DNA of 46,383 nucleotides from Planctomycetota bacterium (lineage in GTDB: Bacteria > Planctomycetota > UBA1135 > GCA-002748355), in NCBI GenBank assembly GCA_002685965.1, contig NYZE01000063.1, forward strand, positions 1-46,383, in the 5' to 3' direction. The notes beneath the pieces were generated by a model, which worked only from the letters and a program-made list of their open reading frames with translations, had not been told where the DNA came from and did no database searches. Shown here piece after piece: positions 1 through 6,129 of this stretch. Numbering within the stretch: the first letter of the stretch is position 1; each line of letters begins with the position of its first letter. Position numbers and translations under genes: made by a program.

Positions 1-93
1 CGCAATAGTGCCGAGTGGATCCATGGGCGAAACATTCTACCGGTGTGCGCCGCCGTTGGAAGGCTCTGCCGTAAGTCCTGTGCTCGAGCCCAG

Positions 94-1062
94 CTATCGC
101 CGCCCAATGCTCCCCCGCAGGAGGTTGCGGCCGACCGAAAAGGCCATGGTCGGATTCTCCCCTAGCCGGCGGCGGAGATACGCCAAAGCGTGGTCCCATG
201 ACGTCGCAAAGGGCACATACACCCGCACCCGCACGGGACCCTGCCGGCCGATCTTGCCAGCGACCAGGTCATCCTGGAAACGCAGCATCGGCACGCCGTA
301 CAGCATCTGCACCTCGTAGCGGTCTGGCCCCACACCGGCCGCCGGGACGACCTCCTCGAGAAATCGGACGTTCCAGGCCCGATCGTGGGTCGCAAACTCG
401 ACGTAGTGCCCGCGCTCGAACAGCAACTTGGCGGCGTCGAGCAGCCGCTTCTTCATCTGGCGCTTGTCGCGAATCGCATGCTCGGCGGGCTCGTTGTAGA
501 TGCCGATCACGAGGCGCACGCGAATCCCCCGGGGGATCCGAGAGAGATCTTCCTCCGTGCGGTGCAGCCGGGTCTGCAGCACAATCCCCACGTGGCGATG
601 GCCAGCCATCCACAATCGTTCCGCGACGTCGAGCGTCCACTGGGTCCAGCGCCGGTCCTCCATGTCGATCGAGAGGGCCACGTCCTGCGCTGCGGCCAGC
701 TCGGCAAGCTCCACGATCGCCTCCTCGCTGGCTGGCGCACTGACGCTCTGGCCGTCGTCCACAGTCGCCAGTCGGGCGTTGACCGTAAACGACGAGGGCT
801 TCAGCGACACCGTCGGCCGTGTCCTGGGATCAGTGAACTCGGCACACGAAGCGATCATGTCCCGATAAACGGCACGGATCTCGGCAACCTGCTCGACAGT
901 CTCGATGTCCTCCGAGAGCAGGTCGAAGGTCGTCAGGACACCGCGCCGCTGGATCAGGCCGCGAGTCACTTCGAGCCCCTTCGCAAGCGAATCCCCCGCG
1001 ACGTATGGCCGTGCGAAGAACTTGACCATCCAGCCGGGAAGCTTGCCTATCAGAGAAACCAA
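94..1062 (-). CDS. Proline dehydrogenase (PRODH family)
   Basis: A 322-residue single-domain proline dehydrogenase, the FAD enzyme that oxidises L-proline to 1-pyrroline-5-carboxylate in proline breakdown. The sequence reads as the PRODH TIM barrel: SLKPSSFTV and IDMEDRRW strands, GIVLQTRLHRT in the middle, RLVIGIYNEP with the following Lys-rich helix, FATHDR, and the late YEVQMLYGV strand followed by VRVYVPFATSW and the C-terminal YLRRRLGENP segment that contacts proline and flavin in known structures. Length fits stand-alone PRODH, not bifunctional PutA, so a separate P5C dehydrogenase must be elsewhere. It is divergent from the universal stress gene 41 bases away. The start at 1062 gives the full N-terminal helices. 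Confidence 0.9.
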   Translation of the reverse strand: MVSLIGKLPGWMVKFFARPYVAGDSLAKGLEVTRGLIQRRGVLTTFDLLSEDIETVEQVAEIRAVYRDMIASCAEFTDPRTRPTVSLKPSSFTVNARLATVDDGQSVSAPASEEAIVELAELAAAQDVALSIDMEDRRWTQWTLDVAERLWMAGHRHVGIVLQTRLHRTEEDLSRIPRGIRVRLVIGIYNEPAEHAIRDKRQMKKRLLDAAKLLFERGHYVEFATHDRAWNVRFLEEVVPAAGVGPDRYEVQMLYGVPMLRFQDDLVAGKIGRQGPVRVRVYVPFATSWDHALAYLRRRLGENPTMAFSVGRNLLRGSIGRR

Positions 1063-1103
1063 GTGCGGGAGCGTAGCATGGAGGGCCGAAGCGCGAAGAG
1101 CCT

Positions 1104-1544
1104 ATGACCTTCAAGAAGATCCTTGTCGCCACCGACTTCTCTGCTTCGTCGGCCAAAGCCATGGACGCAGCGAGCCGCCTGGCCGAAGTCCACGATGCCA
1201 GGATCTCCCTGTGCCACGCCCTCGAAGCTCCGGACGAGAACACCCTGCTCGGCGGCTCACTGAAACCGCTGATCGAGTTCTCCGAGGAACAGCGCAAGGC
1301 CGAGGCGGCGCTGCGCGCTGACGCAAAACGAGCAGGCCTCGCCGAGCGTCTCGAAGACGTGGTCGTGCGGCTGCACCAGCCCGGCAACGAGGTCCCCGAG
1401 CTGGCCAAGGAACTCGGTTGTGATCTGATCGTCGTCGGCACCCACGGCCGGACCGGCCTGCACCAACTCGCGATCGGCTCGGTCACGGATCGAATCGTCC
1501 GTCACTCGACGGTGCCCGTTCTGGTGGTGCCACTGCGCGAGTAG
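1104..1544 (+). CDS. Universal stress protein (UspA family)
   Basis: A 146-residue single Usp domain. The N-terminus KKILVATDFS is the first beta strand, with the Asp that contacts the ribose of ATP. The C-terminal half carries the ATP-binding signature G-x2-G-x9-G-S, seen as GTHGRTGLHQLAIGS, followed by the final strand VPVLVVPL. It should therefore be an ATP-binding cytoplasmic stress protein rather than the non-binding UspA type. It is a single gene, divergent from proline dehydrogenase, and its downstream neighbour is convergent. The target process cannot be told from the sequence. Confidence 0.93.
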   Translation: MTFKKILVATDFSASSAKAMDAASRLAEVHDARISLCHALEAPDENTLLGGSLKPLIEFSEEQRKAEAALRADAKRAGLAERLEDVVVRLHQPGNEVPELAKELGCDLIVVGTHGRTGLHQLAIGSVTDRIVRHSTVPVLVVPLRE

Positions 1545-1626
1545 GGGCAAGCCCGACGCGCTCTTCGAGCGAGGTCTTCCCTGAGTCAGCGCACGTATGG
1601 CAGGTGCGCAGCAGGCTCGAATGCCC

Positions 1627-1941
1627 TCACGACTCGAGCCCCTCGGCCATGGCACGCAGGTTGGGGAAGGTGAAGATCCCGGTGTCGTGCCCGTCGGAAA
1701 ACTTGAACTGGAACGCGTAGCGGCCCACGAGGTCAGTGTCGACAATCGACACGTCTTCCGCGACGCTCCCTGGATCGAGCAGCGGCCGCCCGGTCATTTC
1801 GTCCACACAACTCGCGCAGGGGCAGGCAAGCCGGAGCCCCCGCGCGGCCAGCGTCGTGACCTGGCCGTCCTTCCAGGCAATCGTCACACTGAGTGGGTCC
1901 TTCTGCTCGGAGGCAACAGGCTCGATCATGTGCAGCATCAT
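1627..1941 (-). CDS. DUF971 (GBBH-like N-terminal) domain protein
   Basis: A short protein of about 104 residues starting at MMLHMIEP. It matches the DUF971 / gamma-butyrobetaine-hydroxylase-like N-terminal domain: the LSVTIAWKDG strand, LRLACPCASCVDE with the cysteine cluster, and VGRYAFQFKFSDGHDTGIFTF near the end. Free-standing DUF971 proteins are often found near Fe-S or Mo-cofactor genes; their role is unproved, though the cysteines suggest metal or Fe-S handling. The track ORF runs to 2157, but the first 72 residues are Arg/Ser-rich shadow of mobA, so I start at the Met pair at 1941 (Met at 1929 is also possible). Either start lies on top of the divergent mobA start. Confidence 0.8.
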   Translation of the reverse strand: MMLHMIEPVASEQKDPLSVTIAWKDGQVTTLAARGLRLACPCASCVDEMTGRPLLDPGSVAEDVSIVDTDLVGRYAFQFKFSDGHDTGIFTFPNLRAMAEGLES

Positions 1942-2575
1942 GGACGGAGGCACGAACCGGATCGAGGGGCTCTGTGCGGCGATCCTCTGCGGTGGCCGCT
2001 CGGCGCGGATGGGCCGCGACAAGGCCTCGGTCCCGTTCCTCGGCGAGCCGATGCTCGCCCGCCTCGCCCGCCGACTCTCCGACATCGCGCCCGAACTCGT
2101 CATCGCCGCCGGTCGCAAGGAGCGCTCTCTGCCGCCGCTGCCGGCGCACGCACACATCGTTCACGACGAACGTGACTACGAGGGCCCGCTCGCTGGGTGC
2201 ACGCGCCTGGCATCGGCAATCGCGCCCCAGACCAGGCACGTGTTGCTCTGCGCCTGCGACCTGCCGCTCATCGACGCACACACCATTCGTGCCCTGCATG
2301 CCGAGGTGGGTGACGCGACTGCGATCGTGCCGGTTGTCGCCGGCCGAGCACAGACTCTGTGCTCGCTCTGGCGCCGCGAAGCTCTGGAACACTTCGACAG
2401 GCTGTGGCGTTGTGGGAAACGCAAGATGGCCGCCGTGCTCGACCTACCGGGACTGCGGCTGCTTGACGACGATGCCCTGGCGGCGATCGATGTCGATCCC
2501 ACGTTCTTGGTCGGCTGCAACGACCCGGTCGCGCTGGCGCGCGCCGAGGCACGCGCCAGCCAGGACCAACCGTGA
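1928..2575 (+). CDS. mobA: Molybdenum cofactor guanylyltransferase MobA
   Basis: A 215-residue nucleotidyltransferase that attaches GMP to molybdopterin. The N-terminus has the MobA signature LCAAILCGGRSARMGRDKA (the GG-x-S-x-RMG-x-DK loop), and LLCACDLPLID carries the metal-binding Asp. Later parts, VVAGRAQTLCSLWRR and MAAVLDLPGLRLLD, fit MobA residues that choose substrate. The track ORF starts at 1736, inside the opposite-strand DUF971 gene; the homology begins at MCSIMDGG, so I place the start at 1928 (ATG at 1940 is possible). It implies at least one molybdoenzyme elsewhere in the genome. The stop overlaps the GTG of the next small ORF. Confidence 0.9.
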   Translation: MCSIMDGGTNRIEGLCAAILCGGRSARMGRDKASVPFLGEPMLARLARRLSDIAPELVIAAGRKERSLPPLPAHAHIVHDERDYEGPLAGCTRLASAIAPQTRHVLLCACDLPLIDAHTIRALHAEVGDATAIVPVVAGRAQTLCSLWRREALEHFDRLWRCGKRKMAAVLDLPGLRLLDDDALAAIDVDPTFLVGCNDPVALARAEARASQDQP

Positions 2576-2691
2576 GTGAGGCGCCGGCAATACCGTCGGC
2601 ACCGGTTGTCGACAATCTCGGCCTCGCGATCATCCTGTTCCCGCTCAACGTGGTCGCGGCGTTCTTGGCCTACGTTCCGCAAACGATGTGA
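2572..2691 (+). CDS. Small single-TM protein coupled to mobA
   Basis: A 39-residue ORF missing from the ORF track. Its GTG start overlaps the mobA stop in a GTGA overlap, the same arrangement used by clear genes in this window. The product has a short Ser/Ala/Pro-rich head (SEAPAIPSAP) followed by a hydrophobic stretch, LGLAIILFPLNVVAAFLAYV, long enough for one membrane span. No family recognised. Support is the coupling and the clean TM segment; a chance ORF cannot be excluded at this size. Confidence 0.45.
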   Translation: MSEAPAIPSAPVVDNLGLAIILFPLNVVAAFLAYVPQTM

Positions 2692-2715
2692 CCCCCGAGG
2701 GGGGAGGGGGGTCGG

Positions 2716-3393
2716 TCAAGCCGGCTTCTGCGCATGCACGCGAAGCTGGTTGAAATCGAGGGCCGGGCTCTTCACGGCGAAGCGCCGGCAAGCGACCCAG
2801 TCGAGGCCCAAGCCGGCGAGCTGGTCACGGAGCTCGTCCTCGGAATAGAAACGCATCTCGAACGTGTCCGACTCCGGCGGGTCTGCCGGAGCTCCAGGCA
2901 CGCGTTCCGGCAACTGGAACACGAAGTGACCGCCGGGAGCCAACACGCGAACGACTTCACCGAAGTAGCTCGCAGCCACGTTGCGCGGCATGTGCTGAAA
3001 CACGATGTGACTGAATACGACGTCGATGCCGCCATCGTCCATACCCGGCAAGGTCCAGCCGTCGCCCTCGCGAAACTCAATGTTGTCGAGGTGGGCCAGC
3101 CGCTGCCGCGCCAACGCCACCATCTCGCCCGAGACGTCGACGCCAATCAGTCGCCGGACCCGTGGCGCGACGAACTCGTCCATCCTGCCGACGCCCGCTC
3201 CGATGTCGACGACAGTGGCCTCAGGTTGCAGTACCTGCTCGAGTCCATCGAAGAACAGGGCGACATCGTGCTCGCCGGAGCTGCGAAACAACTGCTCGGT
3301 GCCGTCGATCGGCGTGGCGATGTAGTAACGTGCGTTCTCGAGTGCCCGACGATTCCAGTCGCCCTTCATGTCGAGCTCGGACGGATCGGTCAT
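2716..3393 (-). CDS. Class I SAM-dependent methyltransferase
   Basis: A 225-residue Rossmann-fold methyltransferase. Motif I is VVDIGAGVGRMDEFV, followed by the acidic end of strand 2 in LIGVDVSGEMV. Then come REGDGWTLPG (motif II region) and IDVVFSHIVFQHMP (motif III/IV), the pattern of Methyltransf_11/25 proteins. The next segment, VRVLAPGGHFVFQLP, is motif V. Nothing in the sequence fixes the acceptor substrate; small-molecule or lipid acceptors are usual for this subfamily. It lies alone on the minus strand, with the mobA pair convergent and the YceK-like gene ending 18 bases upstream of its start. Confidence 0.88.
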   Translation of the reverse strand: MTDPSELDMKGDWNRRALENARYYIATPIDGTEQLFRSSGEHDVALFFDGLEQVLQPEATVVDIGAGVGRMDEFVAPRVRRLIGVDVSGEMVALARQRLAHLDNIEFREGDGWTLPGMDDGGIDVVFSHIVFQHMPRNVAASYFGEVVRVLAPGGHFVFQLPERVPGAPADPPESDTFEMRFYSEDELRDQLAGLGLDWVACRRFAVKSPALDFNQLRVHAQKPA

Positions 3394-3410
3394 CGGACCG
3401 GTAGTTGCGC

Positions 3411-3725
3411 CTACTGAATGACCGTGGGGCTGGAGACCTTCTTCTCGGGGCTCAGCTCAGTGCCGTAGGGGAATACCTGCCAGACGTACTGGAACGGCAA
3501 CGTCAGCACATCCCAGGCAACGGTGAGAGGTGCACCGAGTACGAGCCCGGCCGGCCGCACGTAGGCCCCGTAGCCCTCGTAGGGCTTCGAGAAATAACTC
3601 GGTTCGCCCTCGGCCCAGCGCATCAGATGGTTGGTCGCGCAGCTCTGGCTCAGGAGGGGTCCCATGAACAACACGAGCAGCAACGGCAGGCACCGGGCCG
3701 CGTTCTTGAGTTTGGAGTTTCGCAT
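3411..3725 (-). CDS. YceK/YidQ-like lipoprotein
   Basis: About 104 residues from MRNSKLKN. A basic head, a hydrophobic run LPLLLVLFMGPLL and a Cys in SQSCATNH suggest a lipoprotein signal peptide with a weak lipobox. The body, YGAYVRPAGLVLGAPLTVAWDVLTLPFQYVWQ, has the YceK/YidQ pattern of a near-membrane aromatic/Pro stretch after an Asp. The function of that family is unknown; it is an envelope protein. The track ORF runs to 4142 but its upstream part is a shadow of the pseudouridine synthase. I choose the ATG at 3725 because GAGG lies 9 bases upstream; the ATG at 3740 is the alternative. It lies 56 bases downstream of the rluA-type gene, probably in one transcript. Confidence 0.65.
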   Translation of the reverse strand: MRNSKLKNAARCLPLLLVLFMGPLLSQSCATNHLMRWAEGEPSYFSKPYEGYGAYVRPAGLVLGAPLTVAWDVLTLPFQYVWQVFPYGTELSPEKKVSSPTVIQ

Positions 3726-3781
3726 CGGCAAGAACCTCATCGCGTCAGGATAGGCAGTTGGACGGCTTCGGTCGCAAAGTC

Positions 3782-4789
3782 CTACGGAGAAGCCGTCTCG
3801 TTTTCCTGGGCGTCGTGGGTCGCGAAGCGACCCAACTTGGCCAATGTGACCCGCAGATCCTTGGGTAGCGGGGCGTCCACCTTGACTCTCGCGGTCACGG
3901 CCGGATCTGGTGAAGCGAACGAAACCTGGGCTGCGTGCAGCGTCAACCGGTCGATCAGGGGGCGCTCGGAGTCGCCGCGACGGTGCCGGTAGTCGGCCTT
4001 GAACTCGCTCAGGAAGACCCCCGCGGCGCCCCGGTAGAGCGGATCCACGGCGAGGGGTAGACCCGCGGACATCAGGTGGGCACGGATCTGGTGCTGTCGG
4101 CCCGAGCGAGGCCGCGCTTCGAGCAGGGCGAATCCACGCCAACGGTGCACGACGCGAAAATCCGTGACCGCATCGCGAGCACCCTTGCCGACACGGAGCG
4201 ACACGCGACCGCCGCGGACGGAGCGACCGATCGGCACATCGACCGAGAACTCGTCATGACGGGGCAAGCCGCGCACGAGCGCCAGGTAGATCTTGTCAAT
4301 GCGACGCTCGCGAAAGATCACATCCAAGGCTTGCGCCGCCTCCCTACCCTTGGCGAACAACAACACGCCCGACGTGCCACGATCTAGCCGGTGCACGACC
4401 CTGAGGTCGCGAGCACCGAACCACTCGACGAGGTAGTCGTGCACACTGGCCTCGCCTTGTCGGCCGGGCACCGTCGGCAACTCTGCCGGCTTGGCGAGCG
4501 CGAGGCAGCTCGCGTCCTCATAGAGCACCGAGGGCGCTTCGATCTTCGCACGCTTGTCCTGGCATGGCAGCGAGTCGACGTCCACCGAAGCGTCGAGCAC
4601 GAGCACGTCGTCGGCTCGCACCTTGCGCCATGGCATCAGGGGCTGGCCATTCAGCTCCACGAGGCCGCCGCGTAGCAGCCGCCGCAACGCGGGCCGACGC
4701 ACACCCACAAACCAATGCTGCAGCACGTCGTCCGCGCGCCTGCCCTGCAGGTCGTCGGGCACGACGAACACTTCCCTTTCTTCGCTCAC
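3782..4789 (-). CDS. RluA-family pseudouridine synthase
   Basis: A 335-residue RNA pseudouridine synthase. An N-terminal S4-like RNA-binding domain (about residues 10-70, GRRADDVLQHWF to VRADDVLVLD) precedes the catalytic domain. The family motif is VVHRLDRGTSGVLLFAKG, with catalytic Asp near residue 136. Further RluA marks are RIDKIYLALVRG, GRQHQIRAHLMSAGLPLAVD and the late LHAAQVSF strand. This is the RluC/RluD class that modifies uridines in 23S rRNA, though the exact sites cannot be read from the sequence. It is the last coding region before the gene-free stretch on its 5' side. Confidence 0.92.
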   Translation of the reverse strand: MSEEREVFVVPDDLQGRRADDVLQHWFVGVRRPALRRLLRGGLVELNGQPLMPWRKVRADDVLVLDASVDVDSLPCQDKRAKIEAPSVLYEDASCLALAKPAELPTVPGRQGEASVHDYLVEWFGARDLRVVHRLDRGTSGVLLFAKGREAAQALDVIFRERRIDKIYLALVRGLPRHDEFSVDVPIGRSVRGGRVSLRVGKGARDAVTDFRVVHRWRGFALLEARPRSGRQHQIRAHLMSAGLPLAVDPLYRGAAGVFLSEFKADYRHRRGDSERPLIDRLTLHAAQVSFASPDPAVTARVKVDAPLPKDLRVTLAKLGRFATHDAQENETASP

Positions 4790-4964
4790 TCGCTACAGCG
4801 TACCGCAGCGGCGAACGCAACACGCCTCGGACCCAGCAACGATGGCAGCGCGGCCGGCGAGGCGACCGCTCCGCTGGTCTCGGTCAAGCCGGGCATGCCG
4901 CGAGCCCGACGCGGTGCCTTTGTACTGCAAAGTCCTGGTCAGCAAGAGACGCGCCTTGCAAGAC

Positions 4965-4994
4965 CCATTGGCATGGAACCCACCTTGCCAATGG
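4965..4994. repeat. 9-bp perfect inverted repeat (operator candidate)
   Basis: CCATTGGCA and TGCCAATGG form perfect 9-bp arms around a 12-base centre. The right arm ends 8 bases before the -35 of the promoter proposed at 5003, so a dimeric regulator bound here would sit just upstream of RNA polymerase. It could equally be a hairpin in a leader transcript on the minus strand upstream of the pseudouridine synthase gene. Confidence 0.45.
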
Positions 4995-5002
4995 ACGAAT
5001 CC

Positions 5003-5030
5003 TTGACCATGGGCCAGCCAGGCTGATAAT
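5003..5030 (+). promoter_or_regulatory. Sigma70-like promoter, TTGACC-16-GATAAT
   Basis: TTGACC matches the -35 consensus at 5 of 6 positions, and GATAAT matches the -10 at 5 of 6, with a 16-base spacer. It points into the gene-free interval and no protein gene follows on that strand for more than 1 kb. The expected transcript start, near 5037, is immediately upstream of a run of stem-loops. Promoter calls by eye in GC-rich genomes are uncertain. Confidence 0.4.
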
Positions 5031-5036
5031 ACGCAC

Positions 5037-5240
5037 TTGCACGACAGGTTTCGGCTGTCGATTCGCTCGGGAGGGCGAGCGCTTCCGAAGCCCTATGAAA
5101 ATCTGGGTGAGCGAGGAACACCTGACGCACCGGTGTTTCTCGCGAAGAGCAAGGCCAGACTGAAGCGCCTGCTTCCGATCTGACCATGCGCAGGGCGACG
5201 AGTTAGGGCAGTCTAGCGCGGCCACCGCACGCGGTTGGCC
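5037..5240 (+). ncRNA. Candidate structured small RNA
   Basis: Directly after the proposed promoter come successive stem-loops: CGACAG/CTGTCG (5042-5060), CGCTCG/CGAGCG (5064-5081), 12-bp arms GCGAGGAACACC/GGTGTTTCTCGC with one G-U pair (5111-5143), GAAGC/GCTTC with a 4-base loop (5162-5175), and GGCC-CCGC/GCGG-GGCC with small bulges (5220-5240). I could not match it to tmRNA, RNase P RNA, SRP RNA, 6S RNA or a known riboswitch. A 22-codon ATG ORF (5095-5163) lies inside but has no good ribosome binding site. The strand is inferred from the promoter; the ends are approximate. Confidence 0.3.
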
Positions 5241-5452
5241 CCGGACGAACGGTAGGGAGTAATGACAGAGTCGACGCGGCCATGACCGTGTGGCTGTAGA
5301 GCATCCCCACCGCTCCGCAACGCAAACTACAGATTCGATGGACTACAAAGGCGTTGGTCTTTCCTGTGACAAGTTACGTTACCGCTGATCGGCTCGTCCG
5401 ATCGCGGCATGGCTCTCGGCCCGGTTCCACAGATGAGATGGGCAGAGAGACG

Positions 5453-5615
5453 GCTTTGGGGTTGGCGCCCCAAAGCGCCAAAGAGCGCAGGACTGGCGAG
5501 ATTTGCGCTCAGCACCCTCCTAGTGAGGGTGGCGGGTTACCCCCTGGCAGGGAGGGTTATCCCGCGACCGTGGCCAAGAGCCGCCCCGAACACTTGGGAG
5601 GGGACCTTGGCACGG
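5453..5615. other. Second cluster of stem-loops
   Basis: Inverted repeats follow one another: GCTTTGGGG/CCCCAAAGC (5453-5476, perfect, 6-base loop), CACCCTC/GAGGGTG (5513-5531, perfect, 5-base loop), and CCGTGGCCAAG/CTTGGCACGG (5568-5615, 10 pairs with one bulged G, with a nested CCCC/GGGG stem). Between them, GGGTTACCC and GGGTTATCC repeat 20 bases apart. Strand is unclear, since stems look alike on both. It may be a second RNA or part of a long leader or trailer. Confidence 0.35.
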
Positions 5616-5635
5616 GATTGACCAACGCCGCGTTT

Positions 5636-5672
5636 AGGGGGGAGGGGCGATGCATGGGCGCCCTCCCCTCTG
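5636..5672 (-). terminator. GC-rich hairpin after the aldehyde dehydrogenase remnant
   Basis: GGGGAGGGGCG pairs with CGCCCTCCCC across a short ATGCATGGG loop. On the minus strand it lies about 25 bases past the stop codon of the aldehyde dehydrogenase remnant, where that gene's terminator would be. There is no clear T-run, which is common for GC-rich genomes. It may instead close the stem-loop cluster on its plus-strand side. Confidence 0.4.
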
Positions 5673-5695
5673 AGCGCATCTCCTGATTCCTGCGG

Positions 5696-5935
5696 TCACC
5701 CCCGGACGACCAGCAAGCGGATCTCGGTCATGTCCTCCATCGCGAAGCGAACGCCCTCGCGACCGAGACCACTCTGCTTGACCCCGCCATACGGCAAGTT
5801 GTCGACCCGCCACGACGAGATGTCGTCGATCACGACGCCGCCGACGTCCAGTTCATCCCATGCCCTGTGCCCCTTGTAGCGATCGCGGGTGGAGATGCCG
5901 GCCTGTAGCCCGAACACGGGCCGATCGGGACGCGT
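5696..5935 (-). pseudogene. Aldehyde dehydrogenase, C-terminal remnant
   Basis: The last 75 or so codons read as the C-terminus of an aldehyde dehydrogenase: VFGLQAGISTRD, LDVGGVVIDD, and the typical ending VDNLPYGGVKQSGLGREG, FAMEDMTEIRLLVV. Upstream of VFGLQAG the same frame (to 6139) is Arg/His-rich and unlike the family. The catalytic Cys and Glu and the NAD-binding domain, some 400 residues, are absent. A neighbouring frame has MTGEVMPL, perhaps a shifted piece of the preceding segment. This is a deleted and probably frameshifted gene, not an intact enzyme. Upstream it abuts the mrp leader, so the deletion may have joined the two. Confidence 0.75.
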
Positions 5936-6096
5936 TTCCACATACCCGAGTAGCCAGGCGCGCGCGCGCTGATGTCGAGTGGCATGACCTCGCCGGTCAT
6001 GCACACGGACACGAGCAGAGGGGGAGGACACCTTCCCGACCTTCCTTGACCGGTAGGGAAGGCCGACGTATTTACCCTTGTCCGCCCTCGTCCCCC

Positions 6097-6120
6097 GAGA
6101 ACCCGAGAACCCGAGAACCC
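6097..6120. repeat. Three tandem copies of GAGAACCC
   Basis: An exact 8-bp unit repeated three times just upstream of the mrp start, in the leader between the aldehyde dehydrogenase remnant and mrp. It could be slippage-prone or a leader element; nothing else marks a function. Confidence 0.7.
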
Positions 6121-6129
6121 GGCCGAACC

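Larger units (their letters stand above)
4790..5695. other. Gene-free interval with structured sequence
   Basis: About 900 bases with no recognisable protein in any frame; the track ORFs here have no family features and overlap each other on both strands. Most other spaces between genes in this window are under 250 bases. The interval holds two clusters of inverted repeats, around 4965-5240 and 5453-5672, each listed separately. The 5' end of the pseudouridine synthase gene and the 3' end of a decayed aldehyde dehydrogenase gene flank it. Confidence 0.7.

Noticed and set aside
8-319. 103-residue plus-strand ORF at the window start
   Set aside because: Arg/Pro-rich shadow opposite the proline dehydrogenase gene, with no family features. 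The first 93 bases hold nothing else I can name.
4564-5163. 199-residue plus-strand ORF running into the gene-free interval
   Set aside because: First half is antisense to the pseudouridine synthase; Arg/Ala-rich, no motif, no ribosome binding site.
5037-5672. Known RNA families (RNase P, tmRNA, SRP, 6S, group II intron, common riboswitches)
   Set aside because: None of their conserved core sequences could be found by eye in either strand. A covariance search is still needed.
5354-5686. 110-residue ORF across the second stem-loop cluster
   Set aside because: Low complexity and no family; stems explain the sequence better than coding.
5860-6129. N-terminal extension of Mrp in the track ORF
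   Set aside because: The extra 90 residues are Arg-rich and are antisense to the aldehyde dehydrogenase remnant.
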